A DNA stretch of 64,000 nucleotides from Duganella fentianensis (GCF_009857835.1 NZ_WWCL01000002.1:310001-374000); one strand, 5' to 3'. Positions 28,724-38,719 are shown, counted from the stretch's first letter. Program-made: numbers and translations. The notes: generated by a model not told the origin, from the sequence alone.

Positions 28724-29185
28724 TTACGCGACTTCCGCGATCAATTCGATTTCGACGCAGGCGCCCAGCGGGATTTGTGCAACGCCGAAGGCCGAACGGG
28801 CGTGTTTGCCGGCATCGCCGAACACTTCGCCCAGCAGCTCGGAGGCGCCGTTGGTGACCAGATGCTGTTCGGTGAAATCCGCCGTGGAGTTCACCAGACT
28901 CATAACTTTAACGATGCGCTTGACGCGGGTCAGGTCGCCGCCGACGGCAGCCTGCAGCGTGCCGATCAGGTCGATGGCGATGGCGCGCGCTGCAGCCTTG
29001 CCTTCGGCCGTGTCGATGTTCTTGCCGAGCTGGCCTACCCACACGCTGCCGTCAGCGCGCTTGGCGATGTGACCGGACAGGAACACCAGATTGCCCGTTT
29101 GAGCATACATAACATAGGCCGCAGCCGGGGTAGCAGGGGCAGCCAGGGTGATGTCGAGTGCTTTCAGTTTTTCGTAGACAGACAT
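28724..29185 (-). CDS. RidA family protein (enamine/imine deaminase)
   Basis: 153 residues, somewhat longer than typical RidA (about 128), matching the YjgF-like subgroup with an N-terminal MSVYEKLKALDITL helix. Visible: YVMYAQTGNLVFLSGHIAKR, LTRVKRIVKVMSLVNSTADF and the end VAQIPLGACVEIELIAEVA, where RidA active sites have an Arg (archetype R105) in the same region; here IPLGACVEIE fits the family strand but the Arg is not obvious. RidA proteins hydrolyse 2-aminoacrylate and other imines. It is first of the ridA-aminotransferase pair and divergent from the MocR gene. Confidence 0.88.
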   Translation of the reverse strand: MSVYEKLKALDITLAAPATPAAAYVMYAQTGNLVFLSGHIAKRADGSVWVGQLGKNIDTAEGKAAARAIAIDLIGTLQAAVGGDLTRVKRIVKVMSLVNSTADFTEQHLVTNGASELLGEVFGDAGKHARSAFGVAQIPLGACVEIELIAEVA

Positions 29186-29490
29186 GTGAGTTCCAGATCA
29201 ATTAAAGTGGGTGGGACAGATTCAAGACCGTTATTGTACGTGTTGTAGCAGGCGCTGCCCACAATTGAGGCAAAATCAAGATAGTCTACGGTTTTCCTGC
29301 GGTTTTACCTGCATTTCTCGCCCCGAGCTGCCACTGGTGGCGCTGCCAGTTGCAGAATTCCGTCTCCCGCTCCTGCCGACAGCAGCGCGCCACGCCATAT
29401 GGACGGCTTTCCATGGTCTTTATGCTACGTGACAAAACCAGTACAGTACAAGTACACTTGCATAGTTAATTTCTGTACTGTGATGGCAAA
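29186..29490. other. Divergent control region between ridA and the MocR regulator
   Basis: 305 bases with no supported gene. The right end, up to the MocR ATG, contains the operator-like repeats listed separately. Near ridA, ATTGTACGTG (about 29232-29242) is a weaker variant of the GTAC-centred words. The rest is CG-rich without clear signals. Confidence 0.4.
29438..29481 (+). promoter_or_regulatory. MocR-type operator repeats upstream of the MocR gene
   Basis: A cluster of GTAC-centred words: CCAGTACAGTAC and AAGTACA at 29438-29456, and CTGTACTGT at 29473-29481, the reverse complement of ACAGTACAG. Such repeated and inverted CTGTAC elements are typical binding sites of MocR/GntR regulators such as PdxR (family knowledge). 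The distal copy ends 9 bases before the ATG, so binding would probably block the regulator's own expression and could act on ridA. Confidence 0.6.
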
Positions 29491-31182
29491 ATGACCAATA
29501 CACGTAGCCGCCGCTCGCTGCTGGGCGATGCCGCTGCCAATGCTGCCGCTGCCGTGGCGGAAGCGCTGGCGGCCGCCGAAGCCCGTGCGGCACAAGCGGC
29601 CAGTGCCCCCACGCACAAGCTGTCCGGCGCTGAAGCTGGCGCAGGGCGGGCGGCGATGGCGGCGGCCAGCCACACGGCGGCCGCTACGGCCAGCGTGGCC
29701 GTACCTGCCAGCGTGTTGCGCGCGCGCCGCGCGGCACCGGCCGGTGCTTTGCTGGGCTTGCTGTCGCGCGAGTCGGGCGAAACCCTGATCGACCAGATCG
29801 TGCGCTCTGTCGCGGCCCGTATCGATGACCGGCTGCTGCGCGGCGGCGCGCGCATGCCTTCGATCCGCGCCTTTGCTGCAGCCCATGGGGTGTCGCCGTT
29901 CACGGTGGTGGCCAGTTATGACCGGCTGGTGGCGACCGGCTATCTGGAATCGCGCCGTGGCGCCGGTTTCTTCGTGCGCGAGCGGGGCGGCATGGCCCGC
30001 CATGGCACGGCAGCCAGCCCGTCGCGTCACAGCGGTGGCGGCTTTGAAGTCAAGCCTATCGATGTGGTCTGGCTGGTGCGGAATATGTTCCGCCAGATGC
30101 CCCATGCGCAGATGCCGGGCAGCGGCGTGCTGCCGTCCGACTGGCTCGATGGGGCAGCCATCTCGAATGCGCTCAAGGCAGTAAGCCGGCAGAATGCCGG
30201 TGTGCTGCTCAGCTACGGCGTGCCGCAAGGCTTTCTGCCGCTGCGCCAGCAGCTGCAGCACAAGCTGGCCGAGCTGGAAATTGCCGCCGCACCGGAACAG
30301 CTGGTGACTACGGCCGGTGTGACGCAGGCGCTGGATCTGGTAGCACGTGAATTCGCCCAGCCCGGCGATACGATTTTTGTCGACGATCCTGCATGGTTCC
30401 TGATGTTTGGCTCGTTTGCCGCGCTGGGCGCCAAGGTGGTGGGTATTCCGCGCCTTGCCGATGGCCCGGACATTGCCAAACTGGCCGAACTGGCGGCGCT
30501 GCACAAGCCCAAGCTCTTCATCATCAACTCGGTGCTGCACAACCCCAGTTCCACTTCGCTGTCGGCGGCCAAGGCGTTTCAGGTACTGCGGCTGGCGGAA
30601 GAGCATGATTTCGTCATCGTGGAAGACGATATCTACTGCGATCTGCACCCGGGCAGCGCAGTGCAGCCGGCCACGCGGCTGGCCGCGCTGGACCAGCTGC
30701 AGCGCGTGATCTATCTGGGCGGCTTCTCCAAGACCATGGCCGCCAATCTGCGTGTGGGCTTTATTGCCGCGTCGCCCGAGCGGGCCGAAAGGCTGGCCGA
30801 CCGCAAGATGCTGACCATGCTGACTACCAGCGATATCGGCGAGCGGGTGGTGTACAAGGTGCTGTCGGATGGCACCTTCCGCAAGCACACCGACCGCATG
30901 CGTGCCCGCCTCGACGGCCTGCGCGCCAAGACTATCCGCCAGATGGAAAGGGTAGGGCTGAAGGTGGATGTGGCGGCGCCGGCCGGCATGTTCGTCTGGG
31001 TCGATGCGGGGCGCGACACCAATGTGCTGGCCGAGCGGGCCATGGCGCAGAACCTCTTGCTGGCACCGGGCAGCCTGTTTTCGCCGGCCCAGCTGCCGTC
31101 TACCCGCATGCGCCTGAACGTGGCCGCCATGCAGGACCCGCAAGTGTGGCGCTTCCTCGAAAGCGAGCTGGCACGCTCTTGA
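29491..31182 (+). CDS. MocR family regulator (GntR winged helix fused to aminotransferase domain)
   Basis: 563 residues. A winged helix domain lies at about 95-165 (ETLIDQIVRSVAARIDDRLLRGGARMPSIRAFAAAHGVSPFTVVASYDRLVATGYL) and an aminotransferase-like domain follows at about 190-560 with GVPQGFLPLRQQL, NPSSTSLSAAK and the PLP-lysine motif YLGGFSKTMAANLRVGF. MocR proteins bind an aldimine of PLP with an amino acid as the signal. The first about 90 residues are extraordinarily alanine-rich and are not part of the fold. No ribosome site is visible before the ATG, so the message may be leaderless or the start different. It probably controls the divergent ridA-aminotransferase pair and itself. Confidence 0.87.
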   Translation: MTNTRSRRSLLGDAAANAAAAVAEALAAAEARAAQAASAPTHKLSGAEAGAGRAAMAAASHTAAATASVAVPASVLRARRAAPAGALLGLLSRESGETLIDQIVRSVAARIDDRLLRGGARMPSIRAFAAAHGVSPFTVVASYDRLVATGYLESRRGAGFFVRERGGMARHGTAASPSRHSGGGFEVKPIDVVWLVRNMFRQMPHAQMPGSGVLPSDWLDGAAISNALKAVSRQNAGVLLSYGVPQGFLPLRQQLQHKLAELEIAAAPEQLVTTAGVTQALDLVAREFAQPGDTIFVDDPAWFLMFGSFAALGAKVVGIPRLADGPDIAKLAELAALHKPKLFIINSVLHNPSSTSLSAAKAFQVLRLAEEHDFVIVEDDIYCDLHPGSAVQPATRLAALDQLQRVIYLGGFSKTMAANLRVGFIAASPERAERLADRKMLTMLTTSDIGERVVYKVLSDGTFRKHTDRMRARLDGLRAKTIRQMERVGLKVDVAAPAGMFVWVDAGRDTNVLAERAMAQNLLLAPGSLFSPAQLPSTRMRLNVAAMQDPQVWRFLESELARS

Positions 31183-31283
31183 AAAGGCGCAGAGCACCCC
31201 CATTTAGGGGCAACGGTGCATTAAACGCAATGCAATACACTCCGACATAAGACTATTCACAAGACTATTAGAGGCTTACAAAA

Positions 31284-33203
31284 ATGGCAGATACCGAAAA
31301 GCAGACCCTAGGTTTTCAGGCAGAAGTAAAGCAGCTGCTGCAGCTGATGATCCACTCGCTGTACTCGAACAAAGAGATTTTCCTGCGCGAGCTGATTTCC
31401 AACGCTTCCGACGCATCGGACAAACTGCGCTTCGAAGCGATCAACAATGATGCGCTGTACGGCAATGACCACGAACTGAAAATCAAGGTCGCTTTTGACA
31501 AGGCGGCACGTACCATTACCATTTCCGATAACGGCATCGGCATGAGCCGTGACGAAGCGATCTCCCATCTGGGCACCATCGCCAAATCGGGCACCAAGGA
31601 ATTCTTCGGCAAGCTGTCCGGCGACCAGCAGCAGGACGCGGCCCTGATCGGCCAGTTCGGCGTGGGCTTCTACTCGGGCTTCATCGTGGCCGACAAGATC
31701 ACCGTGGAAACCCGCCGTGCCGGCGCGGCTGCCAGCGAAGGCGTGCGCTGGGAATCGGAAGGTCAGGGCGACTACTCGGTCGAGCAGATCGAGAAGACCG
31801 GCCGTGGCACCGACATCATCCTGCACCTGCGCGAAGGCGAGGACGAGCTGCTGTCGTCGTGGAAGCTCAAATCCATCATCCGTAAATACTCCGACCACAT
31901 CTCCCTGCCTATCGTGATGCAGAAGGAAGAGTGGGACGAAGAGAAGAAAGAAACCGTTCTCAAGGACGAACTGGAAACCGTCAATCAGGCCAGCGCCCTG
32001 TGGGCCCGCAGCAAGTCCGACATCACGCCGGAACAGTACGACGAGTTCTACAAGCACGTTTCGCACGACTTCCAGGCCCCGCTGACCCATACCCACAACC
32101 GCGTGGAAGGCCGCAGCGAATACACCCAGCTGCTGTACATTCCGGCCAAGGCTCCGTTCGACCTGTGGGACCGCAACAAGCGTGGCGGCATCAAGCTGTA
32201 TGTCAAGCGCGTGTTCATCATGGACGATGCCGAACAGCTGATGCCGACCTATCTGCGCATGGTCAAAGGCGTGATCGACTCGGCCGACCTGCCGCTCAAC
32301 GTATCGCGTGAAATTCTGCAGGAATCGCGCGACGTGAAAGTGATCCGCGATGGCTCGACCAAGCGCGTGATCGGCATGCTGGAAGAACTGGCCAATGCCG
32401 ACGAGCAGGAGAAGAAGGACAAATACACCACCTTCTGGACCGAGTTCGGTCAGGTGCTGAAAGAAGGTATCGGCGAAGACGCCACCAACAAGGACCGTCT
32501 GGCCAAGCTGCTGCGCTTTGCTTCGACCGCCAATGAGGGCGACGAACAGAATGTCTCGTTCGAGCAGTACCTCGCCCGCGCCAAAGAAGGTCAGGACAAG
32601 ATCTACTACGTCACGGCCGATAACTATGTGGCGGCGAAAAACAGCCCGCATCTGGAAATCTTCCGCAAGAAAGGCGTGGAAGTGCTGCTGCTGACCGACC
32701 GCGTGGATGAATGGATGCTGTCCTTCCTGACCGAGTTCGAAGGCAAGGAACTGGTTTCCGTGGCCAAGGGCGGTCTGGATCTGGGCGCGCTGGAAGACGA
32801 GGCGGAGAAGAAGGAACACGAGGAAACGGAAAGCTCGTACAAGGATCTGGTCGGCAAGATGAAAGAAGCTCTGAGCGACAAGGCCAAAGACGTGCGCGTG
32901 ACTTTCCGTCTGACCGATTCGCCAGCCTGTCTGGTGGCGGACGAGCATGAACTGTCGGGCAACCTGCTGCGCATGCTGAAAGCAGCGGGCCAGAATGCAC
33001 CGGAGTCCAAGCCTATTCTGGAAATCAACCCTAACCACCCGCTGGTGACGCGTCTGAAGTATCAGGATGCCGGTACGGCCTTTAACGACTGGGCCAACAT
33101 CCTGTTCGATCAGGCCTTGCTGGCCGAAGGCGGTTCGCTCAGCGATCCGGCCACCTTCGTCAAGCGCCTCAATGAAATGCTGCTGAACGGCGCTGCCAAG
33201 TAA
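31284..33203 (+). CDS. htpG: Molecular chaperone HtpG (Hsp90)
   Basis: 639 residues, close to the usual HtpG length. The N-terminal GHKL ATP domain has [47 protein letters not shown] and [12 protein letters not shown]. The middle domain contains [37 protein letters not shown] and the catalytic [14 protein letters not shown]. The C-terminus [10 protein letters not shown] is of bacterial type without MEEVD. It is a cytoplasmic ATP-dependent chaperone, usually heat-inducible. No sigma-32 promoter was confidently seen in the 101-base upstream gap. Confidence 0.97.
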   Translation: MADTEKQTLGFQAEVKQLLQLMIHSLYSNKEIFLRELISNASDASDKLRFEAINNDALYGNDHELKIKVAFDKAARTITISDNGIGMSRDEAISHLGTIAKSGTKEFFGKLSGDQQQDAALIGQFGVGFYSGFIVADKITVETRRAGAAASEGVRWESEGQGDYSVEQIEKTGRGTDIILHLREGEDELLSSWKLKSIIRKYSDHISLPIVMQKEEWDEEKKETVLKDELETVNQASALWARSKSDITPEQYDEFYKHVSHDFQAPLTHTHNRVEGRSEYTQLLYIPAKAPFDLWDRNKRGGIKLYVKRVFIMDDAEQLMPTYLRMVKGVIDSADLPLNVSREILQESRDVKVIRDGSTKRVIGMLEELANADEQEKKDKYTTFWTEFGQVLKEGIGEDATNKDRLAKLLRFASTANEGDEQNVSFEQYLARAKEGQDKIYYVTADNYVAAKNSPHLEIFRKKGVEVLLLTDRVDEWMLSFLTEFEGKELVSVAKGGLDLGALEDEAEKKEHEETESSYKDLVGKMKEALSDKAKDVRVTFRLTDSPACLVADEHELSGNLLRMLKAAGQNAPESKPILEINPNHPLVTRLKYQDAGTAFNDWANILFDQALLAEGGSLSDPATFVKRLNEMLLNGAAK

Positions 33204-33271
33204 CAGCATGCATTGGTTCCTGCCGGAGTGTGCTATGTTTGCGCATCTGCAAGCATACCTCCGGGGGAACC

Positions 33272-35254
33272 ATGTCTCGATACACAGTGGCGCTGGCCAG
33301 CGCCCTGATACTGCTTGCGCCTGTGGTACAGGCGCAGCTCGCACCGGCTGCTGCCACAGCCCCCCTGTATCCCGCACTGCCTAGCGAAACGCCGGAAGAA
33401 TTCCACGCGCCTGTTGACGGTTTCGACTACGTCAAACGCGCCGTGATGATCCCCATGCGCGATGGCGTCAAACTCCATACCGTCATCATCGTGCCCCGTG
33501 GCGCCAGCCGTGCGCCCATGCTGCTGACCCGCACGCCGTATAACGCTGCCGAACTGACCGCCCATGCGGAAAGCTCGCAACTGGAAAACATCCTGCAGGG
33601 CTATGACAATGCAGCCGATGTGGTGGTGCAGGGCGGCTATATCCGCGTGATGCAGGATGTGCGCGGCAAGCATGGCTCGGAAGGCGATTATGTGATGAAC
33701 CGGCCGCTGGCTGGTTCGACCTTCAACCCGACCCCGGTCGATCATTCCACCGATACCTGGGACACCATAGAGTGGCTCACGCAAAACGTCCCGGAAAGTA
33801 ACGGCAAGGTAGGCATCATCGGCATTTCCTACGATGGCTATCTGCCGCTGATGGCGCTGGTCCAACCCCATCCGGCGCTGAAGGCGGCCGTGCCCATGAA
33901 TCCCATGGTGGATGGCTGGCGCGGCGATGACTGGTTCCACAACGGCGCCTTCCGTCAGGTGAATCTGGCCTACATCCTCGAACAGGTGGCCACGCGCCGC
34001 AGCGAGGCCAAGTGGTATAGCAGCCATTACGACGATTACGATACTTTTCTGCGCGCCGGCTCGGCGGGTGAGCTGGCGCGCCAGCGCGGCATGGAGCAGG
34101 TGGGCTTCTGGCGCAAGCTGAGCAGCCATCCGGCCTACGATAATTTCTGGAGCGGGCAGGCGATGGACCAGCTACTGGCGCGCCAGCCCGTGAAAGTGCC
34201 GACCATGCTGGTGCATAGCTGGTGGGATGCGGAAGATATCTATGGCGCGCTGGCCGTGTACAAAGCCGTCAAGCCGCTGGACCGCGATAATCAGGTGTAT
34301 CTGGTGATGGGACCGTGGAACCATGGCGGCGCCATCGATGACGGCAGCAAGCTCGGTGCGCTGCACTTCGGCAGCGACACGGCACTGCACTTCCGGCAGG
34401 AGATATTGCGGCCCTTCCTCGATCATTACCTCAAGGACGAAGCGCCCGCGCTGACTATCGCTGCCGTCTCGGCGTTCGAGACTGGCAGTAACAAGTGGCG
34501 CGCACTGAACCGCTGGCCCAGCGGCTGCAATAGCGGCTGCAGCAGCACGCCGGGCGCGCTCAGGCTGGGGGCCGGCAGCAAGCTGACCCTGAGCCGCGCA
34601 GCCGGCGTAGTGCCCACTACGCCGGCTGCGTCCTCAGCCTACGACGAATATGTGTCCGACCCTGCCAAGCCCGTGCCATACCGCGCCCGTCCCATCATGG
34701 CGGTGGGCTACGATGAAGCGAAAGGGCAGACGTGGCCGCGCTGGCTGGTGGACGACCAGCGCGAAGCATCGGGTAGGCCCGATGTGCTCAGCTACACCAG
34801 CGAAGTGCTGACGGCACCCGTCAAGATCAGCGGCGAACCGATCGCCCATCTGCTGGCTGCGACTAGCGGCACGGATGCGGACTGGGTGGTGAAGCTGATC
34901 GACGTCTATCCTGATCAGGTGGCGGCGCAGCCGGAGATGGGCGGCTACCAGCTGATGGTTGCCGCCGACATCTTCCGTGGCCGCTACCGCGAATCGCTGG
35001 CGCAGGCCAGAGCGCTGCTGCCCGATACGCCGCTGGCCTACCGCTTTGCGCTGCCTGCAGCTAACCACGTGTTCCTGCCGGGGCACCGCATCATGGTGCA
35101 GATCCAGTCCAGCTGGTTCCCCCTGTACGACCGTAATCCGCAAACGTTTGTGCCGAATATCTTCTTCGCCCAGCCTGCGGATTATCGTAAAGCCACCCAG
35201 CGCATCTACCACGACAGCTATATCGAGCTGCCGCTAATTACCAGCAAGCGCTAG
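33272..35254 (+). CDS. Secreted CocE/NonD family hydrolase
   Basis: 660 residues from the ATG at 33272, preceded by GGGGGA; residues 1-21 are a signal peptide (ending VQAQLA). The alpha/beta hydrolase domain has MIPMRDGVKLHTVIIVP, the nucleophile motif GISYDGYLPLM (S186), and MLVHSWWDAEDIYGALAVY and MGPWNHGG carrying the probable Asp and His. The C-terminal jelly roll domain ends with HRIMVQIQSSWFPLYDRNPQTF. The arrangement matches alpha-amino-acid ester hydrolases and glutaryl-acylase/X-Pro peptidase relatives. It would act in the periplasm on acyl esters or amides; the substrate is unknown. The CHRD gene is convergent. Confidence 0.88.
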   Translation: MSRYTVALASALILLAPVVQAQLAPAAATAPLYPALPSETPEEFHAPVDGFDYVKRAVMIPMRDGVKLHTVIIVPRGASRAPMLLTRTPYNAAELTAHAESSQLENILQGYDNAADVVVQGGYIRVMQDVRGKHGSEGDYVMNRPLAGSTFNPTPVDHSTDTWDTIEWLTQNVPESNGKVGIIGISYDGYLPLMALVQPHPALKAAVPMNPMVDGWRGDDWFHNGAFRQVNLAYILEQVATRRSEAKWYSSHYDDYDTFLRAGSAGELARQRGMEQVGFWRKLSSHPAYDNFWSGQAMDQLLARQPVKVPTMLVHSWWDAEDIYGALAVYKAVKPLDRDNQVYLVMGPWNHGGAIDDGSKLGALHFGSDTALHFRQEILRPFLDHYLKDEAPALTIAAVSAFETGSNKWRALNRWPSGCNSGCSSTPGALRLGAGSKLTLSRAAGVVPTTPAASSAYDEYVSDPAKPVPYRARPIMAVGYDEAKGQTWPRWLVDDQREASGRPDVLSYTSEVLTAPVKISGEPIAHLLAATSGTDADWVVKLIDVYPDQVAAQPEMGGYQLMVAADIFRGRYRESLAQARALLPDTPLAYRFALPAANHVFLPGHRIMVQIQSSWFPLYDRNPQTFVPNIFFAQPADYRKATQRIYHDSYIELPLITSKR

Positions 35255-35291
35255 GCTGGCCGCCCGCTGCCCGTCACTGGCGGCACTCGGC

Positions 35292-35921
35292 TCAGGCGCG
35301 CCGGCGCCGGCGTGCCACCAGCAAGACGGCCGGTAGGCCCAGCCCCAGCATGGCAATGCTGGCAGGCTCCGGCACGGCTGGCGCCTGCTGCAGGAAGCCG
35401 CGGATTTCCCCTTGCGGATAGAGCGTGCTATGGATATTGAAATAGGCCGTACCGCTATCGAGCCCCATGGCGAAGGCCGATTCCGCGCCGGCAGTGGTGC
35501 CGCCGTGGCTGGCAATGAAGGCGGGATTCCATGTGCTGCTGAGCGAGGTGTCGAACACATGGCTGTAGGCGCCCGAATGTTCACCGAGCGGGAAGCCGGG
35601 TAGTGTAGGCAGTTCCGTCATCACGGGTGCGGTACCGCTGCCGGCCATGCTGGTGCAGCAATGGATGTGGGCCGCAGTGCTGTCGCCCAGCAGGCCGCCG
35701 AAAGCCGTATCGATTTCCAGCATATGGGTAGAGGCATCGAAGCGCACCACGGTAGCGCCTATGGCGGTGGAGGCATTGGGCGGCGCTTCCTGCGCTCCCG
35801 TCAGGATGGCTGTGTAGTTGCTGGCAGCGGCCTGCGCTGCCGGCATGGCGGCAGCCAGTCCGATGAGCAGGCCGGCAGCTGCCGCCAGCTGGGCCCAGCG
35901 GTAGTGCAATATAGGCTTCAT
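35292..35921 (-). CDS. CHRD domain protein with PEP-CTERM sorting signal
   Basis: 209 residues. A signal peptide (about 1-31) is followed by a CHRD domain: YTAILTGAQEAPPNASTAIGA near the start and YFNIHSTLYPQGEIRGFL at its end. The C-terminus is a classic PEP-CTERM tripartite tail: VPEPASIAMLGLG, a hydrophobic stretch and an RRRRR end. PEP-CTERM proteins are processed by exosortase and linked to extracellular polysaccharide (known); no exosortase is in the window. CTCGCGTGAC and AGGAGG lie upstream of the ATG. The protein is surface-exposed in all likelihood; the role of CHRD is unclear. Confidence 0.9.
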   Translation of the reverse strand: MKPILHYRWAQLAAAAGLLIGLAAAMPAAQAAASNYTAILTGAQEAPPNASTAIGATVVRFDASTHMLEIDTAFGGLLGDSTAAHIHCCTSMAGSGTAPVMTELPTLPGFPLGEHSGAYSHVFDTSLSSTWNPAFIASHGGTTAGAESAFAMGLDSGTAYFNIHSTLYPQGEIRGFLQQAPAVPEPASIAMLGLGLPAVLLVARRRRRA

Positions 35922-36006
35922 CTTGTTCCTCCTCGCGTGACGGGTTAAAGGTCTAGCTTAGAGTAGGGCACAGCGGGCGAGTTCCCGCTGCAGCCGAAAT
36001 GAAGAC

Positions 36007-36897
36007 TTACAGCTCCGTGCGCAGGGCGAACAGTTCGGGGAACAGCACCACATCGAGCATCTTGCGCAGATAGCTGGCGCCGGCCGTGCCGCCCGTGCCC
36101 GTCTTGAAGCCGATGATGCGTTCCACCGTATTGAGGTGGCGGAAGCGCCAGAAACGGAACGCCGTTTCCAGATCCACCAGCTTCTCGGCCAGTTCGTACA
36201 GCGCCCAGTAGCGCTGGGTGTCGCCGTACACGGTCAGCCAGGCCTGTTTGACCGACTCGTCGGCACGGGTAGGCTGGGTCCAGTCGCCGTTCAGGCGTTC
36301 CGGCGCGATAGGCAGGCCGTTACGTGCCAGCAGTTTGATGGCTTCGTCGTACACGGAAGGTGCGTGCAATGCCTGTTCCAGCACGGCGTAGGTGTCGCTG
36401 TGGCTGGCGTGGACGCTGAGCAGGGCAGGGTTCTTGTTCCCCAGGATGAACTCGATCTCGCGGTACTGGTAGGACTGGAAGCCCGAGGAGGCGCCCAGAT
36501 ATGGACGGATGGCCGTGTATTCAGGCGGCGTCATGGTGGCCAGCACATCCCAGGCATGCACCAGCTGGTCCATTATGCGGGCCACGCGGGCCAGCATCTT
36601 GAAGGCCGGCGGCAGATCGTCGGCTTGCAGGTGGGTGCGCACGGCATGCATTTCGTGCAGCATCAGCTTCATCCACAGTTCGCTGGTCTGGTGCTGCACG
36701 ATGAACAGCATTTCGTTATGGTTGGGCGAAAGCGGGTGCTGGGCCGTGAGAATCTGGTTCAGGCCCAGATAGTCGCCGTAGCTCATATCCTTGCTGAAAT
36801 CCATCTGGGCGCCGTGCCACTGGGCGTCGCCAGCCGGTGCAGCGGCAGGCGCTGCATGCATAGGGCAGCCGCTGGCTGCTGCTTTATTGTCGGTCAT
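36007..36897 (-). CDS. kynA: Tryptophan 2,3-dioxygenase KynA
   Basis: 296 residues, heme enzyme opening the indole ring of L-tryptophan to N-formylkynurenine. The signature segments are [42 protein letters not shown] (heme and substrate region), [18 protein letters not shown] and [30 protein letters not shown]. An extra N-terminal stretch with [14 protein letters not shown] is alanine-rich. It follows kynU by 12 bases, so the kyn genes are an operon for tryptophan to anthranilate; the formamidase kynB is not next to them. Confidence 0.97.
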   Translation of the reverse strand: MTDNKAAASGCPMHAAPAAAPAGDAQWHGAQMDFSKDMSYGDYLGLNQILTAQHPLSPNHNEMLFIVQHQTSELWMKLMLHEMHAVRTHLQADDLPPAFKMLARVARIMDQLVHAWDVLATMTPPEYTAIRPYLGASSGFQSYQYREIEFILGNKNPALLSVHASHSDTYAVLEQALHAPSVYDEAIKLLARNGLPIAPERLNGDWTQPTRADESVKQAWLTVYGDTQRYWALYELAEKLVDLETAFRFWRFRHLNTVERIIGFKTGTGGTAGASYLRKMLDVVLFPELFALRTEL

Positions 36898-36909
36898 AGT
36901 GTTCTCGTT

Positions 36910-38151
36910 TCAGGTGACGGCGTCGCGTCGGGCATGGATATCGTAGGCCTGTTTATCCAGAATGTCGCACAGGATGTCGACCGCATCCCAGACATCGGTA
37001 AAGCTGGTGTACAGCGGCGTAAAGCCGAAACGCATGATGGCCGGTTCGCGGTAGTCGCCGATCACGCCACGGGCGATCAGGGCTGCCATCACGGCATAAC
37101 CGTGCGGGTGGGTGAAGCTGACCTGGCTGCCGCGGCGCGCATGCTCGCGCGGCGTGACCAGCCCCAGCGGATGGGCGGCGCAGCGCTGCTCCACCAGCGC
37201 GATGAACAGGTCGGTCAGGGCCAGCGATTTGGCGCGCAGGGCGGCCATGCTGGTCTGGTCATAGATATCCAGCCCGCATTCCACCAGTGCCAGCGAGACG
37301 ATGGGCTGGGTGCCGCACAGGGCACGGGCGATGCCCTCGGCCGGCGCAAAGGCGGGCGCCATGGCGAACGGTGCCGCATGGCCCCACCAGCCCGACAGCG
37401 GCTGCTGGAACTGGGCCTGATGGCGCTCGGGCACCCAGATGAAGGCGGGCGCACCGGGGCCGCCATTCAGATACTTATAGGTGCAGCCGACGGCCAGATC
37501 GGCGCCATCGGCATGCAGATCAACGGGTACGGCGCCGGCCGAGTGGGCCAGATCCCAGATGATCAGGGCGCCAGCTGCATGGGCGAGGGCGCTGGTGGCA
37601 CGCATATCGTGCTGGTAGCCCGTGCGGTAGTTCACATGGGTCAGCATGACGACGGCGGTTTCCTGATTGATGGCGCCAGCCAGCTCGGCCACATCGTCGA
37701 TCAGGTGCAGGCGGTAGCCCCGCTCCAGCCAGCGGCTCAGCCCTTCGGCCATATAGATGTCGGTAGGGAAGTTGGAGCGTTCCGTGATAATCACGCGGCG
37801 CTGCGGCTGGCCTGCCTGCATCTGCACGGCGGCGGCCAGCGCCTTGAACAGATTGACGGAGGTGGTATCGGTCACCACCACTTCGCCGTCGCGCGCGCCG
37901 ATCAGGGGGGCCAGCCGGTTGCCCAGCCGCTTGGGCAGGTCGAACCAGCCTGCCGTATTCCAGCTGCGGATCAGATCATGGCCCCATTCCCGGGCGATCA
38001 CCTGCTGGGCACGGGGCAGGGCAGCGCGCGGGCGGGCGCCGAGAGAGTTGCCATCCAGATAAATTACTCCTTCAGGCAGATCGAACTGGGCCCGTAATGG
38101 CGCGAGCGGATCCTGCGCGTCGCGTTCGAGGCAAGCATTGCGAGTTGTCAT
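36910..38151 (-). CDS. kynU: Kynureninase KynU
   Basis: 413 residues from the ATG at 38151. PLP enzyme cleaving L-kynurenine to anthranilate and alanine. Motifs: [101 protein letters not shown] (PLP lysine in the TYKYLNGG) and [10 protein letters not shown] 62-residue upstream extension in frame is AT-rich and lysine-rich leader DNA, not part of the protein. On the minus strand TTGGCA (38199-38204) and TATCGT (about 38175-38180) may be its promoter. It is first of kynU-kynA, divergent from flhDC. Confidence 0.96.
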   Translation of the reverse strand: MTTRNACLERDAQDPLAPLRAQFDLPEGVIYLDGNSLGARPRAALPRAQQVIAREWGHDLIRSWNTAGWFDLPKRLGNRLAPLIGARDGEVVVTDTTSVNLFKALAAAVQMQAGQPQRRVIITERSNFPTDIYMAEGLSRWLERGYRLHLIDDVAELAGAINQETAVVMLTHVNYRTGYQHDMRATSALAHAAGALIIWDLAHSAGAVPVDLHADGADLAVGCTYKYLNGGPGAPAFIWVPERHQAQFQQPLSGWWGHAAPFAMAPAFAPAEGIARALCGTQPIVSLALVECGLDIYDQTSMAALRAKSLALTDLFIALVEQRCAAHPLGLVTPREHARRGSQVSFTHPHGYAVMAALIARGVIGDYREPAIMRFGFTPLYTSFTDVWDAVDILCDILDKQAYDIHARRDAVT

Positions 38152-38301
38152 TTTGTAACTTTCTTGCGATGAGGACGATACTTTAGGCTTCAATAAATTG
38201 CCAAGGATGCCAGTGTAACAGGTTAAAAGTGCTTTTTTATGCCCTCCGCATAGGCTGGATCGAGGCCAGAAACGGGCTGGAACCCGCATGTTTCCTAGCT
38301 T

Positions 38302-38326
38302 CGAAAATTTTTTTAAAAATTTTTCG
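38302..38326. repeat. AT-rich palindrome, copy 1, upstream of a sigma-28-like promoter
   Basis: A 25-base near-palindrome bounded by CGAAAA and TTTTCG around an all-A/T centre. Copy 2 is at 38433-38456. Both share TTTAAAAATTTTTCG and both lie 33-44 bases before a TAAAGTTC box, so this may be an UP element, a nucleoid-protein site or the base of a hairpin. Confidence 0.6.
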
Positions 38327-38345
38327 ATTTTTTTCAAAAAAACCC

Positions 38346-38372
38346 TAAAGTTCCCCCAAACCCTGCCGTTAC
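38346..38372 (+). promoter_or_regulatory. Sigma-28 (FliA)-like promoter, copy 1
   Basis: TAAAGTTC at 38346-38353, spacer of exactly 11, GCCGTTAC at 38365-38372. The enterobacterial FliA consensus is TAAAGTTT-N11-GCCGATAA. It points toward flhD. It is preceded by ACCC and an AT-rich palindrome. Confidence 0.6.
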
Positions 38373-38432
38373 CCTTTTCATGATGAGCAGAAATGGGTCA
38401 TCAGGCAGCTGGAGCGAGTAGGTAAAAAGAAA

Positions 38433-38456
38433 CGAAAAAAATTTAAAAATTTTTCG
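38433..38456. repeat. AT-rich palindrome, copy 2, upstream of a sigma-28-like promoter
   Basis: A 24-base near-palindrome CGAAAAA...TTTTTCG, matching copy 1 in its TTTAAAAATTTTTCG half. It lies between the two promoter-like elements and could also end a short transcript from copy 1. Confidence 0.6.
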
Positions 38457-38465
38457 CGAAAACCC

Positions 38466-38492
38466 TAAAGTTCCCAAAAAAGCTGCCGTAAC
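38466..38492 (+). promoter_or_regulatory. Sigma-28 (FliA)-like promoter, copy 2
   Basis: TAAAGTTC at 38466-38473, spacer of 11, GCCGTAAC at 38485-38492, exactly 120 bases downstream of copy 1. Same orientation. A start near 38500 would give a transcript of about 195 bases to the terminator-like hairpin at 38662-38697. Confidence 0.6.
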
Positions 38493-38581
38493 AGGGTTAG
38501 ATGTAGCAAAAAAGAGTCGCTAGAAACGTAGTTTTTATTTCAGGGCAGGACTTTTTTTGAAGATCGAAAACCGCAATTTTC

Positions 38582-38634
38582 CTACGCTGCAAGGGCGTAG
38601 ATGAGTGATCGGCGAGTGTTTGTAAGACAAACAC
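38582..38634 (+). other. Two hairpins in the flhDC leader
   Basis: CTACGC (38582-38587) pairs with GCGTAG (38595-38600), loop of 7. GTGTTTGT (38616-38623) pairs with ACAAACAC (38627-38634), loop of 3. Both are perfect stems and lie between the promoter-like elements and the terminator-like hairpin, as expected for a structured leader or small RNA. Confidence 0.5.
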
Positions 38635-38661
38635 CGACTGGTCGCGTTCGTCATTTCCTGG

Positions 38662-38697
38662 AAAAAAATACGGAGTTTGTCCACTACTCCGTTTTTT
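38662..38697 (+). terminator. Intrinsic-terminator-like hairpin 77 bases before flhD
   Basis: ACGGAGT (38670-38676) pairs with ACTCCGT (38686-38692), loop of 9, followed by six T (38692-38697). A seven-A run precedes the stem, so it can extend and may work on both strands. Transcripts coming from the two upstream promoters would meet it before flhD. Confidence 0.7.
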
Positions 38698-38719
38698 GTT
38701 GCTCACGCAGAATGTATCT

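Noticed and set aside
31308-33377. Minus-strand frame of 689 codons opposite htpG
   Set aside because: Antisense shadow of a highly conserved gene.
38497-38706. Minus-strand frame of 69 codons in the flhD leader
   Set aside because: No ribosome site and no conserved pattern; the region is better explained as structured regulatory DNA.
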